The position numbers and the translations under genes were made by a program. The notes under the pieces were generated by a model. That model ran no database searches, was not told the origin of the DNA, and saw only the letters and a list, made by a program, of their open reading frames with translations. Positions 35,970-47,307 of a DNA stretch of 64,000 nt are shown here, one piece after another. The DNA is from Streblospio benedicti. Taxonomy: Eukaryota > Annelida > Polychaeta > Spionida > Spionidae. Within the stretch, counting starts at the first letter, position 1. Each line of letters starts with the position of its first letter. The DNA lies in assembly GCA_019095985.1 (NCBI GenBank), contig CM032669.1:8485483-8549482 (forward strand), in the 5' to 3' direction.

Positions 35970-36626
35970 GGAACTAGCACACCATAAAACGGGAACATCT
36001 TTATGAACATTGTCAGAAATCCCACCGTTAGCAAGGAGACCTAACGATGAATAAGTTAGTTCTCCAGACGAAGCAGAAAACCAAAACGTTGATACAGATC
36101 AACATCTCAATAATCCAAAACGGGAGCCTACAGGCCGACAAAATTAAAAACCACTTCTCCAGAGAAGTGAAAACACTTTTTGGACCCGAAACTGGCAGAA
36201 ATGAGTCATTTTCTCCAGGTAGACAATACTAATATTGGAGCATCGTGCTGTTGAAAAAGATGCTTCCGTTCAATGCTTCTATTGCTTCCGAGTGTGACGG
36301 CAGTGGCGGCACTTACGGTTTCACCTGTCACCAAACATATTACCAATGCAGCAGACGAGGCCACAGTTCAGCAAAAAGATCTAAGGATGTTGCAAATAGT
36401 AAAGAAAGCCCCCCAAACAGCCCCGAAAAACATGGCGATGGTGTGGTTTGGAGCACACAAGCCGAAATAAGAAAAATCCGTCCAGAACCCGCCAGAAACG
36501 GCCCATTCCCTGCCGAACCAGCCAACTCACTCTACATTTGAGGCCAGAACACACTAATCCACCCCGAAAAGGCAAATCGGGCGTCTTTTGGAAGATCTGG
36601 AGCTAGGATCGGCATGTGAAATGGAG
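35970..36626 (+). repeat. Repeat X, copy B (right inverted repeat)
   Basis: Reverse orientation relative to copies A and C. It ends GGAGCTAGGATCGGCATGTG then AAATGGAGG. It shares the GGAAC..CTTTATG inner end and the CACTTCTCCAGAGAAGTG palindrome with the others. Confidence 0.85.
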
Positions 36627-36630
36627 GCCT

Positions 36631-37970
36631 ACAGTGAATGCCGAAGACGTTCACGGTTGCGTTATTATGTTCTTCCTGACACGGGCGTATTATTTGTTGG
36701 TACATGTAAACTGCAACACCAAACTACGCATTACAATATTAATTAAGGAACACTAAAAATAGGTTGACCCATGAGACTAAACTATAAGGCTTCAGTGTAA
36801 AGTACATGGCCACTGATAGTGGGGGAGGTTGTATATTATCACTATAACCACGTGATGAATCATGGCTTCAAGAAATGATGGTAGCTATTGTTACAGTTTC
36901 ACACCAAACTACAAATCTAAATATTGATTCAACACAATAGACAGAACATAGTGAGTCATCCCACTTGAAAGATCAGTGTCTAGTCCAAAAGACATAATGC
37001 TGTTTAAATCTTCAGATCAATTAGTATGACAGAGAGCATTTCACAGGCAATATGTATGTGTTTCCTGATGCTTGCCAATACAGTCCCATTTTTCTCTCTC
37101 CCTCGCACATCTCTCTAACAGTGTAACTTTGTACACCTTGATGCTTGGGATGATGTCATTCTTCTGGTCTTACAACCATGGGCCTGTGAGTTTAATCCCC
37201 ACCAAGATGCAACTAAAAGGAATCTTATGGCTGTAAAATCCACCTTGAGGTATGTAAATCATGTTAGACATACACTGACTCGTGCGATGAGTGAGAGAAT
37301 AAGATGGGCAATTCTGAATCAATTAATCACATATAAAGGGTGGTGCTAGGGAGAATAATTTGTAGAACAGTTCATTGATTATCATTTTTACTCATTTTTT
37401 TCATCATATTCTTACATTCTGTAACTTTGTTATTACCATGTAAGTACATGGTCTAAGATGGAAAATGCATCCATTTTGATTTTCTCAATGTCTCAATTCT
37501 GAACTACAACACATACTGTTCACATCCAACCTTCACGTTCGCTGAGTCACATTCACTGAAAATTTACACACATTTTTACACAGAAATCTCAGTGTTTCGC
37601 GACTTGCAAAAGACATAATGCACCCTGTGCTGACTGCAAACAAAGCATTTTCATTTTAACCTCGATACCATATAGGTTTACAGAAGGTTATCTATGAAAT
37701 TGATGAAATAATAGTCATTCATTGCTGTAGCTATTTTTTTCATTGTGTTTGTGATCACCATGTATTAACATGGTACCAAAACATAGTAGAATATAGTACA
37801 GAAGAGCTGAAACAGTTAGGTGCTAATCTACATTGTTAGTTAATTTGAAAACTCCTATAGATCATTTGAATGATACATTCGAAAAGAAAGCTGAGTGTGT
37901 AACACACGAGACATAACGTTCTCTGTGAGGGGAGGAAAACAGCCATTTCCGTATTAACCCCATTGCCACC
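36631..37970. repeat. Non-coding repeat next to copy B, partly duplicated before copy C
   Basis: The segments 36631-36880 and about 37815-37970 match 38191-38420 and 38460-38625 in the same order and orientation (for example GTGAATGCCGAAG then GCGTTATTATGTTCTTCCT; GATACATTCRAA then AACACACGAGACATAA). The second copy lacks the ~0.9 kb between them. No coding capacity is seen. Confidence 0.65.
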
Positions 37971-38190
37971 TGTCTGTCTTTGATGTTATGTCGTGGATTT
38001 GACATGTGCAGGTGTGTTGGGTCTATAGGATTACAGTTCATGAAAAAAGATTTTACTAATTCTCATAGTCTAACAATGAGAGAAGTTTGCAATTGTATCT
38101 TGCATTGTTCCAATTTACTTTGTTTGCACAGCAATTGAGCCAATCATAAAGATTATAGAGTTTCTATCTCTTAATTTGATAATTATACTG

Positions 38191-38625
38191 TAGAGTGAAT
38201 GCCGAAGGAGGTCATGATTGCGTTATTATGTTCTTCCTAACTCTCTCGTATCATTTGTTATTACATCTTCACCACAACACCAAACTTCATATTCAAAATT
38301 AGGGAACACTAAAACTAGTTTGACCCATGAGGCTTCAGTGTTAAAGTACAAGCCCACAGATAGAGAGCGAGAATATATATTGACGATATAACCATGCATC
38401 ATATAATGAAACATGGCTTGAATAAATTACCCAAAATCATATAACTTTAAAGAGTTAAGTAAACATGCACTAATCTACATTGTTAGTTGAATTGTCAACT
38501 CATTTAGAAAATTTGAATGATACATTCAAACAAAAAGCTAAGTGTCTAACACACGAGACATAATGCACTCTGTGAGGGTAGGGAAGTGACCATTTCTGTG
38601 TTAACCTCATTACCAGGGCACAACT
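38191..38625. repeat. Second, shorter copy of the 36.6-38.0 kb repeat
   Basis: Direct-orientation match to two separated parts of 36631-37970. It lies just before repeat X copy C. Confidence 0.65.
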
Positions 38626-38664
38626 ATTGAGTCTACTCTTGTAGCCTGCCCGTGTGTGTAAGGT

Positions 38665-39871
38665 CCCCATTTCACATGGCCGATCCTAGCTCCAGATCCT
38701 CCAAAAGACCCCCGATTTGTCATTTCGGGGTGGATTGTGCGTGATCTGGCCTGAAATGTTGAGTGATTTAGCTGGTTCGGCACGGAACGGGCCGTTTTTG
38801 GCGGGTTCTGGGCTGATTTTTATTTTTTTCTGCTTATGTGGCACCAAACCACACACTATCCATGCTTTTCGGGGCTGTCTCGTGGCTTCCTCTTGCATTT
38901 GCAGCATCCCAATGTCTTTCACCTTAGCTCTGGCCTCGTCTTTTGCTTTGGGAGGATTATAGTTGACAGATGAGACCGTAATAGCCGCCACTGCCGTTAC
39001 AATCAGAAGCAATGGAAGCATGAAACAGAAGCATCTGTTCCAACGCCACGATGCTCCCATTTTAATGCTGTCAACATAGAGAAAATGATACATTTCTGCC
39101 AACGTCTGGCCCAAAATGTGTTATCACTTCTCTGGAGAAGTGATTTTGACTTTTTTTCGGCCTGTAGGCTACCGTTATGGATTATTGAGTTGTTGAACTG
39201 GATCAACGTTTTGCTTTTCTGGTTCGTCTGGAGGGCTAACTTGTTCATCGTTAGGTCTCTCTGCTAATGGTGGGCTTGTTTACAATTTCAGTAAAGATGT
39301 TCCAGTTTTATGGTGTGCTAGTTCCGAATGGTCCCATTAGCTTACCTTTTCATCCAGTCCTTCTGAAAGGTCACAGCCTGTACTTATAGACGATTCCGTA
39401 AGTTTTAGCTACAAAATATGCAATGAGGCAAAATAAAAAGACTGAAAATGGTGGGGGATGGGGGTTACATTGTTTGTGTCCCTGAAGGATTATTCTCAAA
39501 CACGTATTCACGATAATTAGGCAACAAATAATCATAACAATGGCAGCCGTTGTACTTAATCTTGCTGTAGCTTGTAGCTTGTAGCATGTGTTGAAAGACC
39601 TAAGTTGGTGGGATTTCATGGTTTAATAGCCATCAAGAGGGACGGAGCCACTATATTCAGCAGCCGATCATCACAATTCTTTGTCATGCTTCGTCTGTCC
39701 CGGCCGTGTCCCGTCACCTACAACGTCTCTGACGGCTCGGTGACTTTGGCATGCTTGGTCATCAGACTGTTACGTAATAAATATTGATGCATTTCAGCCG
39801 ATCCACCCCGAAATGACAAATCGGGCGTCATTGGGAAGATCTGGAGCTAGGATCGGCCATGTGAAATGGGG
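38665..39871. mobile_element. Repeat X-bearing element with ~70-bp terminal inverted repeats
   Basis: The left part (38665-39326) is a full copy of repeat X (copy C). The right end (39802-39871) is a 70-bp inverted copy of its outer end: CCCCATTTCACATGGCCGAT at the left is mirrored at the right. The middle (about 39330-39800) does not match the pol fossil or other parts of the window. GGT lies outside both ends and could be a 3-bp target duplication, but this is weak. On the minus strand, 38686-39114 is an open frame of 142 codons with one hydrophobic stretch (MLPLLLIVTAVAAITVSS). Its significance is unknown. Confidence 0.65.
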
Positions 39872-40572
39872 GGTTAAGTAAAAAAAGATTGACACGTTTT
39901 GACGGAAACGGTCTGAGTGACAGATGTAGCAGGTACATTCATCTAACATCTTGGCACAGTGTCGGACATTTGACCATTCGCCCAAGTGCATTTATTCATG
40001 GTTTGTACAATGCTTAGTAGTGGTAATATCTGTTAATTCACTCCCCGCAGTTTTGAAACTTTTCCTTGCAAACGCCGGGAATATTTTACAAATGCAGACA
40101 GTAAATTAACAGACATCTTATGCAATGACATACCGAGTAACACTATTAAACACGGTATGTTTCTTCAACATACGCCTACCCTGTTTTGCTTTCTTTCTGA
40201 CATTAATTTGTAGCAGTCCCTTTTAATTGACATGCGTGACCATTTCTATCAGCATTAATAACGTGACTCTTTCTAAAATGACCAAGTACATGTAATATGA
40301 CTTGGATTCTAGGAAGTAGCAGCTCCCAATACCATACAACGCTGTGTATGATAGTTGATGGCATTCGTAGTTAGCTAATCTGCATATAGAACATGTGTGA
40401 AATTAAGTTATGAGAATATCTGCTTAGTGACATGGACACTGCGTTCATGCATGTAGACGACTCCCATACAAGACATGAAACTCATAGTCTTGAGCAAAGC
40501 CCACCATGGACGGAAACAGTCTGAGTGACAGATAGACATAATATGACTTTAATGTTAAATTATTAGGTCAAA
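39872..40572. other. Host DNA without a recognisable gene
   Basis: Nothing recognised. The word GACGGAAACRGTCTGAGTGACAGAT occurs twice (near 39900 and 40513), a short local duplication. Confidence 0.4.
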
Positions 40573-41006
40573 TAACAATATTTTTCTATTTATACTGAGA
40601 ATCGTATTACCTCCATTGACACACACTCTGTAGTTAGTCACCCCAGTTCTGTGACAATGCTAAGTGATGTGCCCCGAGTTTTACTCTGTTGTAGTTACTG
40701 TTAGATCATAAATACATTGATAAAAATCATCCTCACTCACAAACCACTCACAAAACTGTGCACTTCCACTCCCTGCTCATAGAATCACCATTACGGTCAC
40801 AAATCACAAAAACCATTATCTCCAAATGGAACTAATCAGCGTAAACTTGACCCTGACCGAGTATTGCTGGTTTGGCACAGAAAGCTTGTGACATTTGTCT
40901 TCTGTTATATATGTATAAAAAGCATACATGCACAATAGCTTAGCTTTTAACGCAGCACATTTTTGTAAAATTTCAATACCTGGACAATGTTTTCTAATTG
41001 CTTGCC
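40573..41006 (-). repeat. Interspersed repeat, inverted copy of 58731-59097
   Basis: Its reverse complement matches 58731-59097 almost throughout, from GGCAAGCAATTAGAAAAC to TATTACGATTCTCAGTAT. It stops close to the assembly gap at 41033. Non-coding. Confidence 0.8.
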
Positions 41007-41032
41007 ATAGAAAAGAGAGAGAGAAAGAAAGA

Positions 41033-41132
41033 NNNNNNNNNNNNNNNNNNNNNNNNNNNNNNNNNNNNNNNNNNNNNNNNNNNNNNNNNNNNNNNNNNNN
41101 NNNNNNNNNNNNNNNNNNNNNNNNNNNNNNNN
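41033..41132. other. Assembly gap (100 N)
   Basis: A run of exactly 100 N, directly after a GAGAGAGAAAGAAAGA stretch. A simple repeat probably caused the break. Confidence 0.99.
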
Positions 41133-41280
41133 AATTTAGAGGTCGCGTCTGTATTGGGACCACATTTGTGAAGTTATAGGTGGTCTTCATAGGCAGATTC
41201 CACTGTAGGATGACAACCTATTATCACTGTATGGTATAGGTAATGATGCAAAGGAAGAAAATACATGTTAACTTACCACA

Positions 41281-41466
41281 GCCTCCGTAGAACCTCCAAT
41301 TAAGAGCACCTCTCTATTGAGACCACCGCTATAATAAGACCAATTTTCACAGTCACAAACCTTCGTAAAGCTACCAAAATGACCCTCAGTATAGAGACCA
41401 CCTCTATATGGTGTGCACCTAACACTGCTTCCACGTGTGGTCCCAATAGATAGGTTCCACTGTGCC
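41281..41466. repeat. AAGACCACC-type MITE
   Basis: CGTAGAACCTCCAATTAAGA at the left and TAGGTTCCACTGTG at the right are inverted versions of the same end. The interior resembles 31687-31864 (TTTTCACAGTC.CAAACCTTCRTAAAG). Confidence 0.7.
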
Positions 41467-41559
41467 TGCTTGTTGACAACAATGACTAAACCAGCCGACA
41501 TTTGAGTGATAGTGATATGAGAGTTGTGTGCAGTGCAACCGCTGTATGGGGTGTGTGTA

Positions 41560-41734
41560 CAGTAGAACCTCTGTATTACGAACACTTGAACATTGGTGGA
41601 AGTCGAGAAAAATGCTCTCATTCACAGTGGTGTCCCTATTTACGAAGCATTGTTAGTCATAATACTATAGCCAGTGGAGGAATGAAAACGTGTTCCTACT
41701 TGTGAGGTGTTCCAAATAGGGAGGTTTTACTGTG
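41560..41734. repeat. Related MITE with CAGTAGAACCTC / GAGGTTTTACTG ends
   Basis: CAGTAGAACCTCTGTATTAC at the left and AGGGAGGTTTTACTGTG at the right are inverted. The interior differs from the AAGACCACC-type. About 175 bp, non-coding. Confidence 0.65.
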
Positions 41735-43490
41735 CTCATTGGTTACTTAAAGTAGCCTTTATTCAACGTGCAGTTATTGAACAGTATTCTGTATAGGACA
41801 TGTGTGTTGCAAAAGCAAACAAAAAGAAGCGAGTCCATCGCAGTTACTTCATGAGTGGCATTGCCTTGTAAATCTACCTTTACTCAAGGCTCTGTAGGAG
41901 CTGTACTATTACAAAAAGAGCTTAAGTAGATCTTCTAGACCACCTTTACTCCTTAGACTTTAATGACGGGTCATTGTCATGAAGGAGATGGGATATAATG
42001 ATGACAAGAATTTTGATCCGGAAATAAATTCTGAATTCGCTTTACACATGTGCTCCTAGGATGCAAGCAATTTTTGAAAACAAATAACCCTTTAGTTTTT
42101 GTTTGTTGGTGTGAGCGTAACAGATGTTGTCTTGTCTAACAATTCATATATTCAATGTGGTTCATTCACAATCAACTATGTGATATTAAATGATGATATC
42201 AAAAGACAAATGAGAAGTACTTATGCAAGAGGTGATTGAATTATAAGTTAAACTGTGTAAGCAGCATTGTTTTAATGATTATGGTCTATGTCTATGGTCT
42301 ATTGAAAGAAAACTCATATTTGGTTCTCGTAATCGTGTGTTTTAAGTGACAATACCATTTTATCAGCATTTACCGATTGTGACACATTTCACAAATGTAG
42401 TTATAATTTATTACGGAACCGACGATTGTTCTCATTCTTTCCTTTTTATATTTTTAAGCTTCTAACTGGCAACACTTGTAACTATTATTATCAATATTGT
42501 CTTATCTATGGATATAGTGCATGGTTCTGTTTACATATTACTTAATATTTGGTAGGTAAGGTTCATAGCATATTGTAAATGAATCATATTATTTGTTATT
42601 ATTCCTCTCAAATATATGCTTAAAATTTATACAAAAACATTTTTTTTTTGACATTTTGATATTTTAGTTTATTGTTTGGATACATTTTAAGCATATATTT
42701 GAGAGAAATAAAACAAATAATTTGTATACATGTTAATATCTGAAATGAAAATAGAATGAAAAATAATAATGAATAAATAAATAAAATGAAAATGTCAGAA
42801 ACATAATGCACATTATCATGTCCATCAATATAAAATCCATAACTTACAGGTGCGTTCTCCCCACACCGTCACGTGATTGTCTCTACTGTGCTGCGGTTTG
42901 TCTCGAACTGTGAAAGCTCGAATTCGTGCATAGCTCAATCATTTCCTATCATGTTACTTTATATTATCCACCCGATAACTCGAATTTTGGACCAGCTCGA
43001 GTTTTGTATTTTACTATAAACAAAGTGAACTAGATAAAAAGTATTCAAAGAACACTGCGTCGCTAGAACGACGTTGACTTATGGGCAATTAAGATATATA
43101 CTGAAATAATGTATACCTTACAATCAAGAAATTTATGAATTTGAGGAGAAAACATCAGAATGAATCAGAATCAATATATCCAGCAAAAAGATATTTGTGT
43201 TGCCATACAATAGTACTGAATAACAAGATGATAATCAATATCAGTTTCAACAGAGTTAGGTAATGCTCTTTGGTTTCAAATCCAATAATCAATTTTGCTG
43301 CTTGGTTGTAATATTGATTTTTTTCTTGCTGACTAAGTGCATTGAATATCATTAAAAATGCCATAAAAGCGCTTCTAGAAAGCAATTGGCAGAGCGCTCA
43401 AAATCAAATCACTTCGGTGTCACCTCAAACTTCACAGTTGTGTAAAGTTTGAACGAAATCTGTTCATCAGTACGCCCGCTAGCTTGTCCG
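41735..43490. other. AT-rich host DNA with two small inverted-repeat structures
   Basis: At 42605-42706 a perfect 22-bp inverted repeat (CTCTCAAATATATGCTTAAAAT and its reverse complement) encloses an AT-rich loop. At about 42890-43015 words such as AACTCGAATTTTGGACCAGC and CTGTGAAAGCTCGAATTCG suggest a decayed pogo-type MITE. No gene is seen. Confidence 0.45.
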
Positions 43491-43493
43491 GAG

Positions 43494-43726
43494 ACATACA
43501 TACATACATACATACATACATACATACATACATACATACATACATACATACATACATACATACATACATACATACATACATACATACATACATACATACA
43601 TACATACATACATACATACATACATACATACATACATACATACATACATACATACATACATACATACATACATACATACATACATACATACATACATACA
43701 TACATACATACATACATACATACATA
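43494..43726. repeat. (CATA)n microsatellite, about 58 units
   Basis: An uninterrupted tetranucleotide tract of about 233 bp followed by GTTAGTTAGTT. The long open frames across it on both strands are only the repeat read as codons. Confidence 0.98.
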
Positions 43727-43955
43727 GTTAGTTAGTTCAGAAACACAATGTTTGCTTCAGCAGCTGAGCTGAAGCAACGCAACCAGGGCAAACGACCTCT
43801 CGCCAGGTAGCACACATTCGACGTGGTAGAGAGTTTCAGGGATGAAGAGAGACTTTGTGATTAAGGCTGTGCGAGGGCCAAAAATAGTATCAAGATGGGA
43901 ACTGTTGTTGCGCAATACGGATATTGGCCAAGTCTGAACAAGTGTATAAGCCGTA

Positions 43956-44050
43956 CGGGAGGTTAGCTCAGTAATGGAGCGCCTGTCCAACACATATTGA
44001 CTGGTCTGGTGTGAACGGGAGACCGTGAGTTCGACTTCACGTCTTCCAAA
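43956..44050 (+). repeat. tRNA-like sequence (SINE head or tRNA pseudogene)
   Basis: An A-box-like GTTAGCTCAGTAATGG and a B-box-like GAGTTCGACTTC lie about 65 bp apart, with a long insert between them. Stem pairing is poor, so I do not call it a working tRNA. Confidence 0.5.
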
Positions 44051-44748
44051 AACCTTTACAAGCCTGTCTCTGAAATTTCCTTAGATTACATCCATTAAAA
44101 GGGTTCGACTGCATTGATATACTTATATTTTTACGGTTTGTTTTGCCGTACAATCATTCACTTCTCTCACCGTCACAATATCACTGATTTCGAGAAGGTT
44201 AGAATAAACTAATAATAGGTTAAAGTTTAAGGTTGAGTAACAGTCCATTTAAATACATATATCCCCGAAACAAGTCTTTGGAATCTTCTCAAAATGGGTG
44301 TGGGCCTACGCAAAAAATGCTTAAACTTTTAAAAGTTATCTAAAGTCATAAACTAGTTGAGTGTGTATAATATTCGCGTTTTTGCTATTAAGCGGCACAT
44401 ATATTCACCACAGAAATATACACATTTAAATTGTCTTAAACATGCATCAGAGTTTGATAAACACTACCGAAGTGACTGATAGGCATGGCAGGTGTATTTT
44501 TCACACACTATAACACAGTCTGCTATATACAATCTTATGTAGATATTTTAAACCTCGAATGTTCTAAAGGTTTTCTCATTCGCCACCAATTATTTACATT
44601 GGAGTATCTCTGTTATGTCTCGTGCTTTGGCGGATGCCTTTTCAGCCTGACACATAGTGACTGGTTTGGTTAAAGAAAAATCACTTTTTTTCAAATATGA
44701 CATTTAGACATCTTTGAATTGACAGCTCTAAAACTTTAAATTTCATTG
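44051..44748. other. Host DNA without a recognisable gene
   Basis: Non-coding. The short frame at 44485-44673 is not convincing. Confidence 0.4.
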
Positions 44749-44985
44749 GCTTCAGTGGCTGAGTGGATAGGTAGTTGGACTCAGGACCAGAAGGTTGTTG
44801 GTTCGATTCCCGGTGGAGTCTTGTGGTGAGTGTTGAGCAAACCTACCTCTAACAGGTTGCACACTGCTCTGTGGGACGTACGTTAAATAGGTACAGGTCA
44901 GGCGAGTGAAAGATACTGTGAGTGATAAGCACGTCTGCGCTATGATGTCAATGCCCTTGCGTAGATGTCGCTAGGACACGACAAA
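44749..44985 (+). repeat. tRNA-derived SINE, plus strand
   Basis: It has an RNA polymerase III A box (TGGCTGAGTGG, 44756-44766) and B box (GGTTCGATTCC, 44800-44810) at normal spacing. A shared body follows: GTGTTGAGCAAAC, CTAACAGGTTGCACACTGCT, TTAAATAGGTACAGGTC, then GTAGATGT..GTCGCTAG. The same body occurs inverted at 60141-60419. The head resembles tRNA-Leu/Ser type genes. Its body is included in a tandem duplication that starts at 44859. Confidence 0.85.
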
Positions 44986-46366
44986 CTGGGAATTGCGACT
45001 GTAAATAAGCACATTTAACGTACTGCCATTTCCTTTCGTCCCATACGTTCATAAATAGGACAATGTAAGCCTTCAGAACGAGACCACCTCTGTATGAAGA
45101 CCGTTGGAAGGCAGGTGGTGTTATTAGGGCCTCCACTTTTGACTTCATGGTGATTTCCACAACTGTCACAAATAGTTCACTTCTCCAAACTTATTAAAGT
45201 AATATCAGCAAGATACTGATGTACACAATTGAGGGAATGTATGATAATATGTGTGTAGTGTTAATGTTCAAAAAGCATATTTGTGTGTGTGCGTACGCCG
45301 CGTGTGTGCTTGGTGAGCAAGTGATGTGAGTGTGCGTGAGCGCAGCTGTCGGTGTGTTATCAGGCAGACGACCTTCGCTCGCGCCATGCGGTACCAGCCT
45401 ACACTATCTGTATCACGCGCTCGGGGCCGTGACAGCCACAGTGATACCGATATATGTTTCTAATTATAAAGTGACCAAATTGTACTGACAGATTTTTTTC
45501 TTCTATAATTAAAATACGGATAGCACTCATCTGTCAATAAAAACCTCAGTTCTTCTGAACAGCCAATACTGTATTCTGATGCACACTGCTCTGTGGGACG
45601 TACGTTAAATAGGTACAGGTCAGGCGAGTGAAAGATAATGTGAGTGATAAGCACGTCTACGCTGGGATGTCAATGCACTTGCGTAGATGTAAAGTCGCTA
45701 GAGCACGACAAACTGGGAATTGCGACTGTAAATAAGCACATTTAACGTACGGTTTACATTTACGTTTCGTGGGCGCACACATTCTACAGTAGGACCTACA
45801 CTAAAACCATCTCTGTAAAAAGAACATCTCTAAAGTTGCACCATTTCCTTTCGTCCCATACGCTCATAAATAGGACAATGTAAGCCTTCATAATGAGACC
45901 ACCTCTGTATTAAGACCGTTGGAAGGCAGGTGGTGTTATTAGGGCCTCCACTTTTGACTTCACGGTGCTTTCCACAACTGTCACAAATAGTTCACTTCTC
46001 CAAACTTATTAAAGTAATATCAGCAAGATACTGATGTACAAAATTGAGGGAATGTATGATAATATGTGTGTAGTGTTAATGTTCAAAAAGCATATCTGTG
46101 TGTGTGCGTGCGTGTGTGCGTGGTGAGCAAGTGATGTGAGTGTGCGTGAGCGCAGCTGTCGGTGTGTTATCAGGCAGACGACCTTCGCTCGCGCCACGCG
46201 GTACCAGCCTACACTATCTGTATCACGCGCTCGGGGCCGTGACAGCCACAGTGATACCGATATAGGTTTCTAATTATAAAGTGACCAAATTGTACTGACA
46301 GAATTTTCTCTTCTAAAATTAAAATACGGATAGCACTCATCTGTCAATGGGAACCTCAGTTCTTCT
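44859..46366. repeat. Tandem direct duplication, two units of 0.7-0.8 kb
   Basis: Unit 1 (44859-45562) and unit 2 (45581-46366) match from GCACACTGCTCTGTGGGACG to ACCTCAGTTCTTCTGA. Unit 2 has about 93 bp extra (about 45750-45842) with an AAGACCACC-type MITE piece. Both units contain a GTGTGTGCGTGCG microsatellite and a GC-rich block (TATCACGCGCTCGGGGCCGT). The first unit begins inside the SINE body, so only unit 1 has the tRNA-like head. Confidence 0.9.
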
Positions 46367-47245
46367 GAGCAGTCTTTATGTAGAATATATGTCGTCACTG
46401 TCTGGAAGCTATATCACAAGTCGTTTTCTATGCATACTTATGGCAAGATATATTCAAAATGTCAGTCTGTGTTGAGTCAAACTACGTTTCGAGTTATCAA
46501 GTGTTCAGTCAATGTCTTGCGACAAGCAGAGACAATTCTGATGGAACGCAAATCATCTCCATGCAGAATTTATAGATTAAAGTGCATAACGAGTGACTGC
46601 TGGCTTACCACTGCCGCTACCTCTCAAATGTGGATAATGGGTATAACATTAAATTCCTTTCTGCCGTGCGGCTCAGCCGCAGCATCGGTCTACAAAGTGT
46701 TTCGTAAAATCAGCTATAGAAGTAACCCGCCATTTCAGTTTGCCCACTCTCTACGAGTAGCTCATTATGTTTAGTATTTTCTAAGTGTAATATTTTCTTT
46801 TCTGTCTTAAAAAGTGGTTCTTTTGTACTTGAGAAATGATAAATTGAAGATCAATAAGTGGGCCAATGACCTGGTGTAAATTGTAAAGTCGTGAGGGTAA
46901 AACTTTGATCAAGACTATAAACCACCACAGTTACATTTACAGTTACATTTGAATTCTATGCTCCCATATTTGAACAAGCAAAATTCATAGAAAATGTATA
47001 AACAAGAATTTTCATTATATTATAACATTTTTTTTACATCACAAATATCGAAATAGATTATATACATATAGAATACAATCATATAAACTATTAAATTTAC
47101 ATCAAAAATAAATTTTAAAAAGCTCGACCCCTCGTAGAGAGTGCAGTTTACTAATTTGGTTGTGACTAGTTTGATAGCTATATGAACGTCCCGATATCTA
47201 AATTATATAACTAACCGCAATCAGCTCGTATCAGGGCAAGGTATC
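46367..47245. other. Intergenic DNA upstream of the C1q gene
   Basis: The open frame 46430-46774 (114 codons) shows no family resemblance. The rest is AT-rich. I see no supported feature before the TATA box of the next gene. Confidence 0.4.
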
Positions 47246-47251
47246 AGCTGG

Positions 47252-47259
47252 TATATATA
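47252..47259 (+). promoter_or_regulatory. TATA box of the C1q-domain gene
   Basis: TATATATA lies 49 bp before the ATG. With the usual ~30-bp spacing, transcription would start near 47280-47285, leaving a 5' untranslated leader of about 25 bases. Confidence 0.6.
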
Positions 47260-47307
47260 GTCTGCTAGAAACACATACAGTTGACACACAGTTTGCCAAC
47301 GTGAGCC

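Larger units (their letters stand above)
32856..36626 (-). mobile_element. Pol fossil enclosed by long inverted repeats
   Basis: Copies of one ~570-660-bp repeat lie at 32856-33421 and 35970-36626, in opposite orientation. Between them on the minus strand lies a retroelement pol region in the order reverse transcriptase, RNase H, integrase. The outermost bases (CCCC.AATTTCACAT on the left, ATGTGAAATGGAGG on the right) are inverted copies of each other. No LTR pair was found. The protein resembles pol sequences annotated as Ty3/gypsy-like in many marine invertebrate genomes. It may be an element with unusual inverted ends, or a retroelement fragment lying between two copies of an unrelated repeat. 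It is broken in a few places and is treated as a fossil. Confidence 0.65.

Noticed and set aside
36330-36400. Zinc-knuckle-like C..CSRRGH stretch in repeat X copy B
   Set aside because: Copy C does not encode it in the corresponding frame, so it is probably a chance reading.
43409-43735. Several long open frames on both strands
   Set aside because: They are only the CATA microsatellite read as YIHT or MYVC codons.
43956-44050. Functional tRNA gene
   Set aside because: The boxes are degenerate, the spacing is too long and the stems do not pair well.
46430-46774. Plus-strand open frame of 114 codons upstream of the C1q gene
   Set aside because: No family resemblance, no splice or promoter context. 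It is likely chance.
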